From: Nematopogon swammerdamellus
Lineage: Eukaryota; Arthropoda; Insecta; Lepidoptera; Adelidae
Length of the DNA: 64,000 nucleotides
Direction: 5' to 3'
Assembly (NCBI GenBank): GCA_946902875.1
Contig: OX336358.1
Coordinates: forward strand, 15,307,694 to 15,371,693
Shown: positions 26,552 through 37,192 of the stretch, one piece after another
Position numbering within the stretch: the stretch's first letter is position 1
Layout: each line of letters starts with the position of its first letter
Translations under genes and position numbers: made by a program
Notes under the pieces: generated by a model
Seen by the model: only the letters and a program-made list of their open reading frames with translations
Databases searched by the model: none
Told to the model about the DNA's origin: nothing

Positions 26552-26880
26552 GACATGTTGTATTGCTGAGTGTAGTTCTGACCAAGCTCTGCGAATGAAA
26601 CAACTTGGCGGGGCTTAGCAAAGCGGTGAAACATGACATCGAGTAGCATATACGAAACCCAATGAGCTATGACATGTTGTATTGCTGAGTGTAGTTCTGA
26701 CCAAGCTCTGCGAATGAAACAACTTGGCGGGGCTTAGCAAAGCGGTGAAACATGACATCGAGTAGCATATACGAAACCCAATGAGCTATGACATGTTGTA
26801 TTGCTGAGTGTAGTTCTGACCAAGCTCTGCGAGTGGAACAACTTGGCGGAGCTTAGCAAAGCGGTGAAACATGACACGGA
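26552..26880 (+). repeat. Three tandem 119-bp repeats inside the LTR element
   Basis: Units begin at 26552, 26671 and 26790 with 'gacatgttgtattgctgagt'. The first two look identical, the third is slightly diverged and truncated. They lie in the non-coding part just before the 3' LTR. Confidence 0.9.
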
Positions 26881-26988
26881 GTCAAGGTCAAGTTCTTAGA
26901 AGAATACAGTGCGCCTGCATGTATGTTCACAGTTTCTCACTGGACTAGCTGGCGGTTCGAGGTCGAACCGAATCGCAGGATGGACGGG

Positions 26989-27150
26989 TGTAATCGCCGA
27001 GAACTAGCAACACCGGAAAGCGCGACGGTGGTGCGTGCGGTGGAGCGGGGGAGAGCACTTCCGTTACGGGCTGTTGGAGGAAGACGTCGGCGGGTACAGA
27101 TCATTGGGCAATTCCGGCCTACCTGCATAATCGTAAAAGGGTAGTCTTTA
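26989..27150 (+). repeat. 3' LTR
   Basis: Same 162-bp limits as the 5' LTR and followed by the AAAC target duplication. A purine-rich 'aggatggacggg' lies directly before it and could be the polypurine tract. Confidence 0.9.
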
Positions 27151-27539
27151 AAACATAAAATATTATTAGCGGAAAATTGTGTGCACGCCGACCAAATGTT
27201 GGTAACGAGGTAAAACGAATACAATGTGTGACAATGGCGCTTCTGTGTACATATCTCCATGGTTAACAATACGATGTGCAAGTGACAGATTTTCTTCATT
27301 ATAATGACAGATGATGATGTGGGAAACTCATTTTACTTTCTATCCATCAATAAGCTCGCTCGCTTTTTTTTCTGTTTCTGATTATAGTGAAATATTACAA
27401 CATTAGACATGTAATATTATTTGTTATTTAATGGTACCCTTCTTTATGGTATTGTTAGTTTTAAATATTATTCATTCATTTTGACCTCTTTTTAGGGTTC
27501 TGAACTGCTGTCACAGTGCCAAGGGACGAGCTTTTTATT

Positions 27540-27905
27540 ACACACATAACACACGCTGCATCCCGACAATCAGGGTAAGCAGAGTAATCGGTGTTGTGCT
27601 ATGAGGACTCTGGTAAATTACAGCACAACACCGACCACCACGTTTAGCACAGTATACGGACAAGACAACTATCAAGCAGCAAGTAAGACACGAAGAACCC
27701 ACCTGCTGCATGGCTAGGTGGAAGGACTGCGCCAAGGTGAGAAGTGGCTAGCCTGTCGCCCTTTAGCGCAGTATCTTGTCCTTATCCCTTAGTCGCCTCT
27801 TACGAAATGCACGGGGAGAGATGCAGTGGGGCTATTCTTTTTAAGTACCGGCCCCACACGGTAATGCAGTGGGGCTATTCTTTTTAAGTACCGGCCCCAC
27901 ACGGT
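27540..27905 (-). repeat. Family B, full length, with a 43-bp terminal duplication
   Basis: Runs from 'gcatcccgacaatcagggta' to 'accggccccacacggt'. The last 43 bases ('atgcagtggggctattcttt' to 'cacacggt') are present twice in tandem, identical. Confidence 0.75.
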
Positions 27906-28495
27906 TTTATTATAATTTAGTTATTAGTTTGATTATACTCTTTTGTTTTTAATAACATTATGTTTCAATGAAGACCTACTTTGATAAATGTACTTTTTTT
28001 AAATCTTTTGATAAACTTTAAGAAAACACTATCTACGGTAATTTTACCGTACGATTATCGTATTAAGGCGGAAATAAGACTCAAACCGTGCTACCCGAGC
28101 ACTGATGATTGAAACACGAACCGTATGCAGATGTTAATAGGTGCGAGATTCGCTCTACTCGTGCGGTGGCTGATACGTCGCGCCGACGAAGATCGTTTGC
28201 GCGAAAATCACACTATATATTAAATTTCACGTGTTGGAAACATGGAAAACAATATTCACCGCTTGTACGGGAGATGTAATAAACCTTCGTCGCCGCACCA
28301 ACACTAAAGTCCGGCATTTCACCTCCCACTTAGGGTTAGGTACGTTACTTAAAGAATATCACATCGGAAATCTAATCACACTATGTTCTTTCTTACACTA
28401 AGACTTAACGATTGGTTTATTTCACAATCACGAGGCAGCATAGTGCTGGTCCATTTCAGTTCACAACGATTTGAAAATATAAATATAGTGCCCAG
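27905..28495. other. Non-genic stretch upstream of Osiris B
   Basis: No gene or repeat that I recognise. 28030-28330 is less AT-rich than its surroundings and is unique in the window, so it could be regulatory; this is a guess. Confidence 0.35.
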
Positions 28496-28800
28496 TCCCA
28501 TGACAGCAACAGGATGTGGCACAGCATGTGACGTAGACGTAGGTGAAGTAGCCAGCCGTATCAGTTTCCATTAAAAAAAATTGACTGGATATAGCTAACG
28601 AGCTACATGGAGTAGCCGGTTTTATGTCACAACCAATAAAAAAAATTATAACAAAAAATATAACTTTATCCTAACGCCTTATAATATAACACAAATATAT
28701 TGCCACTGATTGTCAGACAGAAGAAACGTTATTTCGCAAATTCCGTATATCAAATCAAATCAAATCAAAATATGTTTATTGCACTTTAAAATATTTGCAA
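28495..28800. repeat. SINE A tail and a (TTTGA)n LINE tail
   Basis: 28495-28580 ends 'ggtgaagtagccagccgtat' and 'cagtttccatt', a decayed SINE A tail on the plus strand. 28748-28790 is 'atcaaatcaaatcaaatcaa' then 'atatgtttattgcact', a minus-strand LINE 3' tail. Confidence 0.5.
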
Positions 28801-29342
28801 AAGGTACAGCTTAACGTCGCCGTACATCCAACATTTGGGTTATCATGGATAAGTGTAGAGTGGCAGAGAATAAATAAGAATGATTTAGATTTACATTTTC
28901 AACTAATTATAGAACATAAATACAAACAAATATATAAATCCATACACATATATACACGAATAAGATATACAGAGAAAGGCAACACTCCAATCCATTTATA
29001 GCGAGTAAATTGAAGGTTCCAGAAAGTGAGACAGAATACTCTCTTTTATAAACATAAATACTGTTTGGGACAGAGAGATTTCGATATCATTCACATAAAG
29101 TAATTGCTAGTACTAAGTACGAGTTGAAATACCAGCTCTAAGGGAACTTGAAACGCCTACAAGAGCAACTCGGAGCGGCAAAGGGCCTAAAACAAACAAA
29201 AATAAAGAAACGATCGCACTGACTACTTTCATCGCGTTTCGTCGATTTCATTTTGCTGCTAACAATACTGTTCGCCGAACCCAATCACAGCGCGCTCGCC
29301 TTTTTATCTAAGTCAACTTGACTTTTTTGTCAATCATTCAGC

Positions 29343-29378
29343 TATATAACTCAATAGCTGTTCCAAATCGGCATCAGT
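29343..29378 (+). promoter_or_regulatory. Core promoter of Osiris gene B (TATA and TCAGT initiator)
   Basis: 'tatataa' at 29343-29349, and the arthropod initiator TCAGT at 29374-29378 with its A 33 bases downstream. The same TATA plus initiator layout as gene A suggests tight tissue-specific control. Confidence 0.75.
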
Positions 29379-29393
29379 TCGAGACCAGCAAGC

Positions 29394-29411
29394 ATGGCTT
29401 CTGCTTCATAG
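29394..29411 (+). promoter_or_regulatory. Short upstream ORF in the Osiris B leader
   Basis: ATG GCT TCT GCT TCA TAG, six codons including stop, in good start context (A at -3, G at +4), 50 bases before the main start at 29461. It could lower or tune translation of Osiris B. Confidence 0.5.
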
Positions 29412-29460
29412 ACCTTTGCAAGTGTTTAAAACTCAAAGTGTGTTACAAGTTGAGGGAAAA

Positions 29461-30046
29461 ATGATTTCGCGAAACCATTGCGTTATTCTCAATCTGTTCC
29501 TAGTGATGTTCTTAATGGCGGACAGCGTGTATTGTGCCTTGGAAGGATCATCGCTCAACAGCATCATTGAAAACGTGGAGCCGACGAAACTAGTCGAACC
29601 AGAGAGGATCGGTCGCTCGCTACAGAAGGAGTGCAGTGGAATTAGCATAAGTTCAAAATGTTTGAAAATCCACGCGATCTCATTCTTGGAAGACCTGGGC
29701 TCTCGCGATGAGCTCTCCCTGCTTCCTGGACTGAGTATTGTTAAAGAGAGCCCACCGTCGAATTCGACCAGCCCTGAGGACTTGGCCGCGGAGCTCTCGA
29801 AACAGTTCCCCGGAAGACCGGAGGAGAAACTGAATAGGTTTCTTCTGCACCGTCTGCAGTCTTACCTGGATGGGCATTCGTTGAGGTACAGACTGTTGGA
29901 TTCGGAGACCGCCAAGGAGGCTATGGACATGGCATCTACGGAGAAAGAGACGGGAAGGAAGGGCGGCGGCGGGGGCGGCGGTCTCGGAGGCGGAGGCAAG
30001 GGGGGTGGTGGTGGCGCTCTGCTCGCTGCAGCCCTTATGATGAAAG
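29461..30046 (+). CDS. Osiris B, exon 1
   Basis: Residues 1-195 plus one base. The donor is G|GTAATA at 30047, the same place in the protein as in gene A. Confidence 0.92.
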
Positions 30047-33000
30047 GTAATAGTTCAAAAGTGATTTTGAAAAAGTTTGTAATTTGAATTCTTTCAGAAT
30101 TTGAATTTCGAATTGTAATCAGTTACGCACGATACTTAACATCTGACCGTCTTTAAACTAGCCAACGTTGAACTGTATTGGTGTAAGTAAATTATCAATA
30201 CAAATAATGTCTCCACTGCATCTCTCCCCGCGCATGTCGTAAAAGGCGGATAAGAGATATTGACAATGTGCCGTGCTAAACGGCGACTGTATAGCCTCCT
30301 CACTCCTTGGCACGAGCCTTCCACCGACTCGTGCAATAAGTAGGCCTTGTTCCTTACTTGCTGCTTGATAGTTATCTTGCCCTTATAAATTTTTTTATAA
30401 GGGAACTGACTCGGTTGGCTACATGACCTACAACGTCCGTGATGTCTACGTGCCATGTCAGTGTTTCCCTTCATTTCATATTCGCTACACTGAACTGGAC
30501 GGAAAACACGAACTATTTACATAGCCTTTTCGACCGACGACGTTTCATTCAGTGCGGAATAAACCCTACCACCTAGTAAGGTAAGAAGGGAAGGGACCTA
30601 CAGTTTAACGTGGAATCCGAACCACGGTCAGCCTCCAACGGTCGAGCGGTCGCCTATCCAAGTACTGACCGTACTCAGGGTTGCTTAACAACAGTCGACC
30701 GACCGCACCATTGAGCTACCGGGGCTGACTTTTCTCAGCGTGATGATCGGTGTTGTGCTGTAATTTACCTGAGTTCTTATAACTCATAATCGATTACTCT
30801 GCTTACCCCGATTGTCAGGATACAGTGTGTGTCTAGTGTATCCTTACCTATAATAAAATCCAACGTCTGCTTTCTGTCTGAGTGTCTGAGTGTCTGTCTG
30901 TCCGCTTATAACTCGAGAACCACTGAACCGATTTTAATAAAACAAAATTCTACGGATAGCTTGATTCTTCCCATCAACTATAGGCTACTTAATATCACGC
31001 TAAATAGCTTATGAGGTTAGCAGTGAAGTGAAATATGAGAGCGGGCGGAGCCGCGGGCACAGCTTGTGCATGTATAATAGTCAATAATTTTTAGTGTTCC
31101 GTATCCGGTACGGGACCCTATTACTAAGCCTACGCCGTCTGTCTGTCCGTCCGTCTGTCCGAGGGCTGTATCTCTTGAACCGTAATAGGTAGCCCGTTGA
31201 TTATCACAGAATATGTGTTATTATGGCCGATATAATAACAACAAATAATAAAAATAAGAAAAAGTCAAAAATTCACGGGGGTTCCCATAAAAGAAACCAA
31301 GAAGGATATGCGCGCGCGCCATCCACCTAAAAGATTATGAAGCATTTTAACAAATCATGACGTTTAACTAATCTGAAGCATTTCATAACACGCCATCTAG
31401 ATGACGTGAGTGGCGCTAGCCATGACATGGCGATACGGAACCCTCGGTGCGCGAGTTCGACTCGCACTTGGCCGGTGATTGTACAAGATATTGCTAAAAC
31501 ATAAAAAAAGTATTCTTTATACATACATACATCATACATACCACACGCTGTATCCCCAAAATCGGGGTAAGCAGATTAATCGGTGTTGTGCTGCAGGGAT
31601 CTTGTAAATTACAGCACAACGCCGACCACGACGTTTAGCAAAGTATTCGGACAAGATAACATCAAGCAGCAAGTAAGGCACGAAGACCCACCTGCTGCAT
31701 GACTCGATGGAAGGACCTTTAGGACATCTTGTCCTTATCCATTCCTTTTACGAAGTGCACGGGGAGAGATACAGTATTGTTTATCTCAAGGGTTTCTCCA
31801 GACGCTTTCATGCTACTAAACTTGCAACCGAGAATGAATTTTAAAATTAGTGGAAATATGCTATACTTAATGAAACATATTTTTTCCAAAACTATCTAAG
31901 CAATGAGCTTTAACGAATTTATGATAATGACCACATTTATTTAGCCTCTGGATTCTGGATATATAGGTATTCTTATTATATTTTATATTTAATTCTCAAA
32001 TTCAAATGTGCTCGGAGAAATAGTAGTATTTTTTTAATGGAAACTGACGGTTATCTACATCACCTACAACATCCGTGATGTCAGCCCATAACACCGGGTG
32101 AACTAGGTGCCATGTCAGTGCTTCCCTTCGGTCGTGCCGGCTACACTGAACTGGATGGAAAACACGAACTACTTATATAGCCGTTTCGACCAAGGTTTCA
32201 TTCAGTGCGGTGTTACCAACCCGGGCGGGTTGAAGCCTACCACCTAGCAAGGTAAGAAGGGAAGGGACCTACAGTTTTGCGTGGAATCCGAACCACGAAC
32301 CACCGAGCCTCCAACGGTCGAGCGGTCACCCATCCAAGTACTGACCGGCCCAGCATTGCTTAACCATCAATAGCGATAGTCGACTGTCTGCACCACTGAG
32401 CTATAGAGGCTGATGAGTAGTATATTACAAACGTATTTTCTCTCTATCTGTCTATATCAAAATCAAATGATAATTTTCGCATCCATTTTTCTTCCTTCTC
32501 CACAAACCAAATCGGCAAATACATAATTTCCATAAAATATACAAAGGCCTGGGATCCTGGAACAGGGGGGCTACGAGGAAAGCATGACATTGTATTATCC
32601 AAACCATAGCTATATTTTAAGTTATTTAACTATAATTGATATGCTTATAGTTAGGTAAGGATTCAAGGTATAATGTGAATACATTTTTGTAATGTAATTC
32701 TCTAAATTCTCTGAAAATTAAGGGGTGAAAAGTGGTAAAAAACGTTCGAAAATGGCTTTGCTATTACAATCTAGAATTTGTTTCAAATAATACGAAAAAT
32801 GCTTCGTTGAGCTTAGAGTCAATAAGATTAAGAATCATCTAAATAAATTCAAACTCTTACAGAGTAATTGGTTTTTCACTGAACTATCTTCGAACTTTCT
32901 GAATTTTGAGCCGTTGCCGTGCGTGTGTGAGCGTTTCATACAGTTTTTTATGGCTACGCTGGGCCCGCGCATTTTGACTGTCAATAAATCGTGTGTAGAC

Positions 33001-35837
33001 TATACACTGGACTGAAAGGAAAACACGAACTATTGACAGACAGTCAGTCAGCGTGTAAGCGTCCACTGCTGGACATACGCCTCTCCAATTTTCCTCCAGT
33101 CCTCCCGCCCTTCAGCGGTACGGAACCACTGCTTTCCGCCGACGTAATTGAATATGTCGTTGTCCCACCTGGCTGGCTTAATAATAACTATTGATATAGC
33201 CGCTTTAATAATAATAATGCACTTTATGCCACTTAATGCGTGGCAAAGGCGGGCTTATTGTCTTAAGCAATTTCCTCCAGTCAACCCGGTCGACCTAACT
33301 GTTTACATGCAATCCGAACCATGGAGCAGTGGGTGAGAGCACGTAAATTTTTTTCAAACCAGAAAAAACTCACTGGTAAATGCCGTTTGGATTCGAACCT
33401 CCGAGGTTCGAATCCAAACGGCATTTACCAGAGGTCCGAGTCGGACCTCTCGCAAGAGAAGCCGACGCCCATACCACTCGGCCTCCCGCCACTTTGACAG
33501 GAATTTCATTAGTAATAGTAGTATGGGTTAATTATTTGAAATCACTTTAATATAATACTTATATATAAGGTACTAACAAAACATTGCGACTTGCGAAGTT
33601 TGTTTGTCAGTTCTTCTTCGCATTGAATTTAGAACTGGCAGAATTTTCGACATGTCCAAGCGTAGGTTACCTACCTATGGATGAAATTATACAATAAACA
33701 ATAAACAATTCAGTTGCCCAGTTTATCAATTTGTTGTAGACATCGGGCTTTGGAGAACCCTTCGTTTCTCAAAGTTGTTTCTTAAGTCTTTTCTCTGTCG
33801 CACCGCTAGGGTGTGACTGTGGAATTGTCTGCCGGCGAGCGTTTTCCCCGATTCCTTCTACGTCTTTCATTCATTCTTCATTTGCTCTCATCACCCAAAA
33901 GTTAACTGGAAAAAATAGCTTATAGTGATAAGTCTGCTTTTGCATGCTATAGTTCTTTTGTTCCTCTCTGTGTTATTGTATACTCACTTATTGTTCTCCA
34001 GTACGTTTCCTTCATTCTTTGGTATTCTTTAGAGTGCGATGAAGAATTTTCTTTAAATCTATTCAAAGTGTGAATGAAATAAATTCGCCTTTACTTTCTC
34101 ATGCACCTACTTCTTTAAGATTCTTCTGCCAGCTACTTCTTTAAGATTCTTCTGCCACCTATATTTCTTTAAGATTCTTCTAGGACCTACTTCTAAGATT
34201 ATTCTAGAACCTACATCTTTAAGATTCTTCTACCACCTATATCATTCACGATACATGCAGCTCGTCTTTGGGGCTTCACAGGCCGCTGGTTAGCTCCCTA
34301 TCAATGTCTGTTGCTCTTCTTCCGTTCATACTTTCAAAATTCTTCTAAAGAAGCACTTCTTGCCCTCGTAAATTTTCTGATTCAAAACTATGTGTATGGA
34401 ACGTATGTATAGTTCAGATTTAATAGGTATATTTAGTCTTTATTATATATTTATATTATATATTATATTATCTTTACTTACGGTATATACGTATAATATT
34501 TGCATCATGTGTGTTTAAGTTTATCTTATCTTTTGTATTTCAGTAACTCTGTCATGATCATGACATAAAAGAATTTATTTCATCATAAAGAACACACAAC
34601 ATTAACAAAAATAATTAAATCTAGACCTAAAAATAACTAAACATTATGTATTGTACACGTACTAAACGTTGTGTTAGAAAATGCCTAGAGGCATTAAGTG
34701 TTACCTTTTGGCCACATTTTATGTGAAACCTACGAGAAACTACTACTTTAAGATTCTTCTAGCACCTACTTCTTTAAGATAGAAATTATTTATTTCTTAT
34801 TTTTCATTCTGTGGCTCTATACATCGACGTTCCATCGTGGAAGTAAAGCACACCAGGCGCAGTCGGACTTTGGGCGGGTGACGAATCGACCATTGACTCT
34901 CCTTACCTTAGCTGATAGGGTTTCATCAGTTCGGATTGGTAATATCGCAATCAATGTAGGTCGATCGACATGGCTATATCAATAGTTTGTGTTTCCCGTC
35001 CAATTCAGTGCAGCCGCATGGCACCAAGTTCACCAGGTGATAAAGCTGATCTTGTCAGGTTTCATAAATAAAAAATCTAATACATGTGTAGGTCTGTACC
35101 TACCCACATGCATGCATAGCGTCACGTTAGTTTGCCATCGGTGTAGTCAGATATTTGGCTAGTTGAATTGGCTTCCCTCACCCCTTCTGCACCCATCCGT
35201 CTCCGCCACACCCTCCGGACTCGCTCGAAACATCAATATGTTGTTGACACGCAACATCTAAGACATCTTCTAAAACATCGATTTTCGAAATCTTTCCTTT
35301 GTCGAACGGCGAAAATATGTAACGGTCTTCCGGTGAGTGTTCCCCACCACCTATAAACTGGGAATCAATAAATTAGACGACAACCTTTTTGTCCGCCTCA
35401 TAACCGGCATGGCGCCTCTCTGAGCGTGGTTTCGCGAGGAATGGTGTTATTGGCTGTGTCTGAACTTCCGTTGAAGTATTGGGCACAGAAACCCACGCCG
35501 GCTGTCTATAAAAAAAGACAACGATCTCAATACTAAATATTCACTTGCTTTGTCGACAGGTACCCTAGGAGCGGCCGCTCTTGGCGCGTTGGCCCTTCTT
35601 GCGGGAAAAGCTCTTATGACGGCGCTCATGTCCCTTCTGCTGTCGGCCTTGGTTGGCCTCAAGGGAGGCCACGGCGGTCACAAGTCGACGACCTACGAGA
35701 TCATAACGAAGCCCGTCGTGTCCCACCACCACTCGCAGAGCCACGAGGAACACCACGAGCACGCTCACGGCCACGGTCACCACGATGGATACCGGAGGGC
35801 TTACGACACCGCCAATGCATACTATCCTAGCAGCTAA
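29461..35837 (+). CDS. Osi9-like: Osiris family protein B (DUF1676), two exons
   Basis: Join 29461-30046 and 35560-35837; 287 residues. A signal peptide spans about 1-25. Cys58 and Cys67 form the two-cysteine segment. The conserved region (68-150) has [10 protein letters not shown] and [14 protein letters not shown], matching protein A nearly position by position. A Gly-rich linker (168-185) and the hydrophobic DUF1676 segment (197-229, [15 protein letters not shown]) follow, then [10 protein letters not shown]. The tail is very His-rich (about 250-270, [20 protein letters not shown]), which could bind metal ions. I chose ATG 29461 because it opens into the signal peptide; the only earlier ATG belongs to a six-codon uORF. 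Splicing is phase 1 at the same codon as in A (MMKG/TL), proof of common origin. The role should be that of the family: the secretory pathway of cuticle-forming cells. The Osi9 assignment is tentative. Confidence 0.93.
30200..30400 (+). repeat. Family B fragment
   Basis: 'tgcatctctccccgcgcatg', 'tcgtgcaataagtaggcctt' and 'cttgctgcttgatagttatc' mark the plus-strand family B middle. The SINE A that follows cuts it, and its distal part resumes at 30735-30835 ('gatcggtgttgtgctgtaat'). Confidence 0.65.
30405..30730 (-). mobile_element. SINE A, near full length, inserted in family B
   Basis: From 'gggaactgactcggttggct' to the head 'attgagctaccggggctga'. The 5S-like core is 'caagtactgaccg' and 'gggttgcttaac' in antisense. 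Family B sequence on both sides shows it inserted into a B copy. Confidence 0.75.
30833..31068 (+). mobile_element. LEP1-like Helitron, non-autonomous
   Basis: Starts near 'tccttacctataataaaatc', has 'aactcgagaaccactgaacc', and ends in the hairpin 'gcgggcggagccgcgggc' plus 'acagctt'. About 235 bp, no coding capacity. A near-identical copy lies at 39580-39810. Confidence 0.7.
31088..31480 (-). repeat. Family D, full length
   Basis: Antisense copy from 'gttccgtatccggtacggga' through the (GTCT)n and T-rich parts to the head 'gcgagttcgactcgcacttg'. The best full example of family D here, about 390 bp. Confidence 0.65.
31530..31770 (-). repeat. Family B copy
   Basis: 'atcggggtaagcagattaat', 'ggtgttgtgctgcaggg', 'caagcagcaagtaaggcacg', 'gcacggggagagatacagt'. 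The proximal end is missing. Confidence 0.7.
32035..32415 (-). mobile_element. SINE A, full length
   Basis: From 'atggaaactgacggttatct' to 'gagctatagaggctga'. The antisense 5S-like core ('tcacccatccaagtactgac', 'cagcattgcttaacc') and both tRNA-type boxes are kept. Confidence 0.8.
32416..33030. other. Non-genic intron sequence
   Basis: AT-rich and unrecognised; no coding or RNA signature. Confidence 0.45.
33030..33185 (-). mobile_element. RTE-type LINE C-terminal fragment
   Basis: 'cagtcagtcagcgtgtaagc', 'ccactgctggacatacgcct', 'ctttccgccgacgtaattga' match 3858-4190. Confidence 0.7.
33373..33431. repeat. Perfect 29-bp palindrome made from a SINE C head
   Basis: Arms 33373-33401 and 33403-33431 are exact inverted copies around one central C, including the tRNA B box 'ggttcgaatcc' in both orientations. 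33432-33480 continues as SINE C head antisense ('cgacctctcgcaagagaagc'). Confidence 0.9.
33500..33850 (+). mobile_element. Two adjacent LINE 3' pieces
   Basis: 33500-33710 is the inverted partner of 3590-3765 and ends 'aataaacaataaacaatt'. 33715-33850 is the CR1/jockey-type C-terminus ('gtagacatcgggctttgg', 'tttctctgtcgcaccgctag'). Confidence 0.6.
34085..34250. repeat. Minisatellite of about 27 bp, five to six units
   Basis: The unit is like 'ctttaagattcttctgccac' plus 'ctacttct', irregular in length. A single further unit lies at 34745-34785. Confidence 0.75.
34250..34735 (+). mobile_element. LINE 3' end
   Basis: 'acgatacatgcagctcgtct', 'tttcaaaattcttctaaaga' and 'agcacttcttgccctcgtaa' match 56865-56970. 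The 3' signature 'gaggcattaagtgttacctt' lies at 34690. A second copy of the LINE at 56620-57300. Confidence 0.65.
34825..35070 (+). mobile_element. SINE A, divergent and 5'-truncated
   Basis: 'aagcacaccaggcgcagtcg', 'ttgggcgggtgacgaatcga', 'tttcccgtccaattcagtgc', 'atggcaccaagttcacc'. Strongly decayed. Confidence 0.5.
35165..35515 (+). mobile_element. CR1/jockey-type LINE 3' end
   Basis: The frame at 35168-35356 reads [20 protein letters not shown] and [19 protein letters not shown], a LINE C-terminus, then a 3' UTR with 'ctgagcgtggtttcgcgagg' and an A-run. It lies only about 45 bases before the acceptor of Osiris B exon 2. Confidence 0.7.
35560..35837 (+). CDS. Osiris B, exon 2
   Basis: Acceptor 'ttgtcgacag' ends at 35559. 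Codes for residues 196-287 (hydrophobic segment, [10 protein letters not shown], His-rich tail) and stops at TAA 35835-35837. Confidence 0.92.
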
Positions 35838-36640
35838 TGTGGGGAATGGATCAGAAGATTTGTGAGAAATTTATTTATTGGAATATTTAGATGTTATTAA
35901 TTTATATAAGAGAACGACTTTATTGTTAGACTGTTTGTAATTTATTGTTTAGTTAGTAAATAATTTTTGTGTGTTCAACATTTATAATTATGTTATTACT
36001 TATTACCGATTAATACCTCTTTTTATCTTCTATGTTATTTGTATTTATCTTCTTCTTCTTCTTCTGTGTATTTGTTTAATTTACATATTTTGTATTAAAT
36101 AATAAATATTATATGTATATTCTGTTTATAGTTACTCATGTATGTATTACTAGAGTTTTACCACTTTATTATTGTTATATTTATAATTTGTTGTTTTATT
36201 TTTTTTATTCTTATTTATTTCTTCTTCTTTTTCTTTAGCCTCTTTTCATAAATATGTTGTATTTAAATGTGTTATTTATCTTCACTTTTTGTAGTTTATA
36301 TTAATATACTGTTGTACTTATTTATTGATTATTTATATTCTCATTTATTGATTATTTGAAGCAGTATCTATAGCTGTGATATATATTTTAATTTGACTAC
36401 TCGTATTTTCTTCTACTTACCAATTGTTTGTATTCTTCATAATGAATAATTTTTATTTAATTGTAATATTTTCTTATTGCTATTTATTTTATAGTCGTTT
36501 AAATATTTTCTATATGTACTAAGTAGTGTATTCTTCGCGCCTATCATTTATTATATATATGTAATATAAATGTACTCATAAATTTTTTGAAATATTTTAA
36601 TGTATTTCTTGTGGACCAAAAATTATAAAATAAAGTAATT
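35838..36640 (+). other. 3' UTR region of Osiris B
   Basis: Very T-rich, like the 3' flank of gene A. Candidate polyadenylation signals are AATAAA at 36101-36106 and 36629-36634. Confidence 0.55.
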
Positions 36641-37019
36641 TATTTTCCTGAATATATAATTTATTTTTTACTCATTATAATGTAAAAAAATTACCTAGTT
36701 AAAATATGTAACACTCTGTATTAGACGAATGTGTTCTACCTTCAAATATTAAAATATACAGGTTGGCCAATTCAGATGGATACAACTTTATACTGGCGCC
36801 ATTTTGATTTGGCGCCAAATTTGACAATAATTTGTTCGTTAAAATTTAATCAGTGCAGAAGCAGCAAATTGGTTAAGTGGAGTGTTAAATCTTCAGCAAC
36901 TTGTTTAAATTATTAAAACGTTCTACTCTAATCAATCTTCTGTTGTCCACACACTGAGAAGAATATTTCCAGGTCAAGAGTCCCAAGAGTGACTTTGATT
37001 GGCGCCCAAGATCGCCGGA

Positions 37020-37110
37020 TCTTTTAGGGTTCCGTATCCAAAGTATACTAAGTTTACTAAGCCTACGTGTCGTCTGTCTTGCTATCTCTGTCTGTCTGCC
37101 CCTCCGAGTA
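37020..37110 (-). repeat. Family D fragment
   Basis: 'tagggttccgtatcc', 'actaagcctacgtgtcgtct' and a (GTCT)n run give the antisense family D end. Confidence 0.5.
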
Positions 37111-37192
37111 CTCTATCTGTTGGACCCACAGAACAACGATCGGGCCACACCGCCCGCGCCCGCGCGCAGACTGGTCTGGTTCAAAGGTTGTA

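Larger units (their letters stand above)
24535..27150 (+). mobile_element. Non-autonomous LTR retrotransposon (gag plus pol remnant)
   Basis: Two 162-bp direct LTRs (24535-24696 and 26989-27150) start TGTAATCGCC and end GTAGTCTTTA. They differ at one visible position and are flanked by a 4-bp duplication AAAC (24531-24534, 27151-27154). Inside are an intact gag gene, a short pol relic, and a 119-bp triple repeat. Protease, reverse transcriptase, RNase H core and integrase are missing. With 2,616 bp it is an internally deleted, recently inserted copy that would need enzymes from a full-length relative. The gag type suggests Ty3/gypsy. I could not assign the primer-binding site. Confidence 0.9.
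30047..35559 (+). other. Intron of Osiris gene B, 5.5 kb, repeat-filled
   Basis: Contains family B, SINE A, Helitron, family D, RTE and CR1/jockey-type LINE pieces, listed separately. No further gene seen. Confidence 0.85.
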
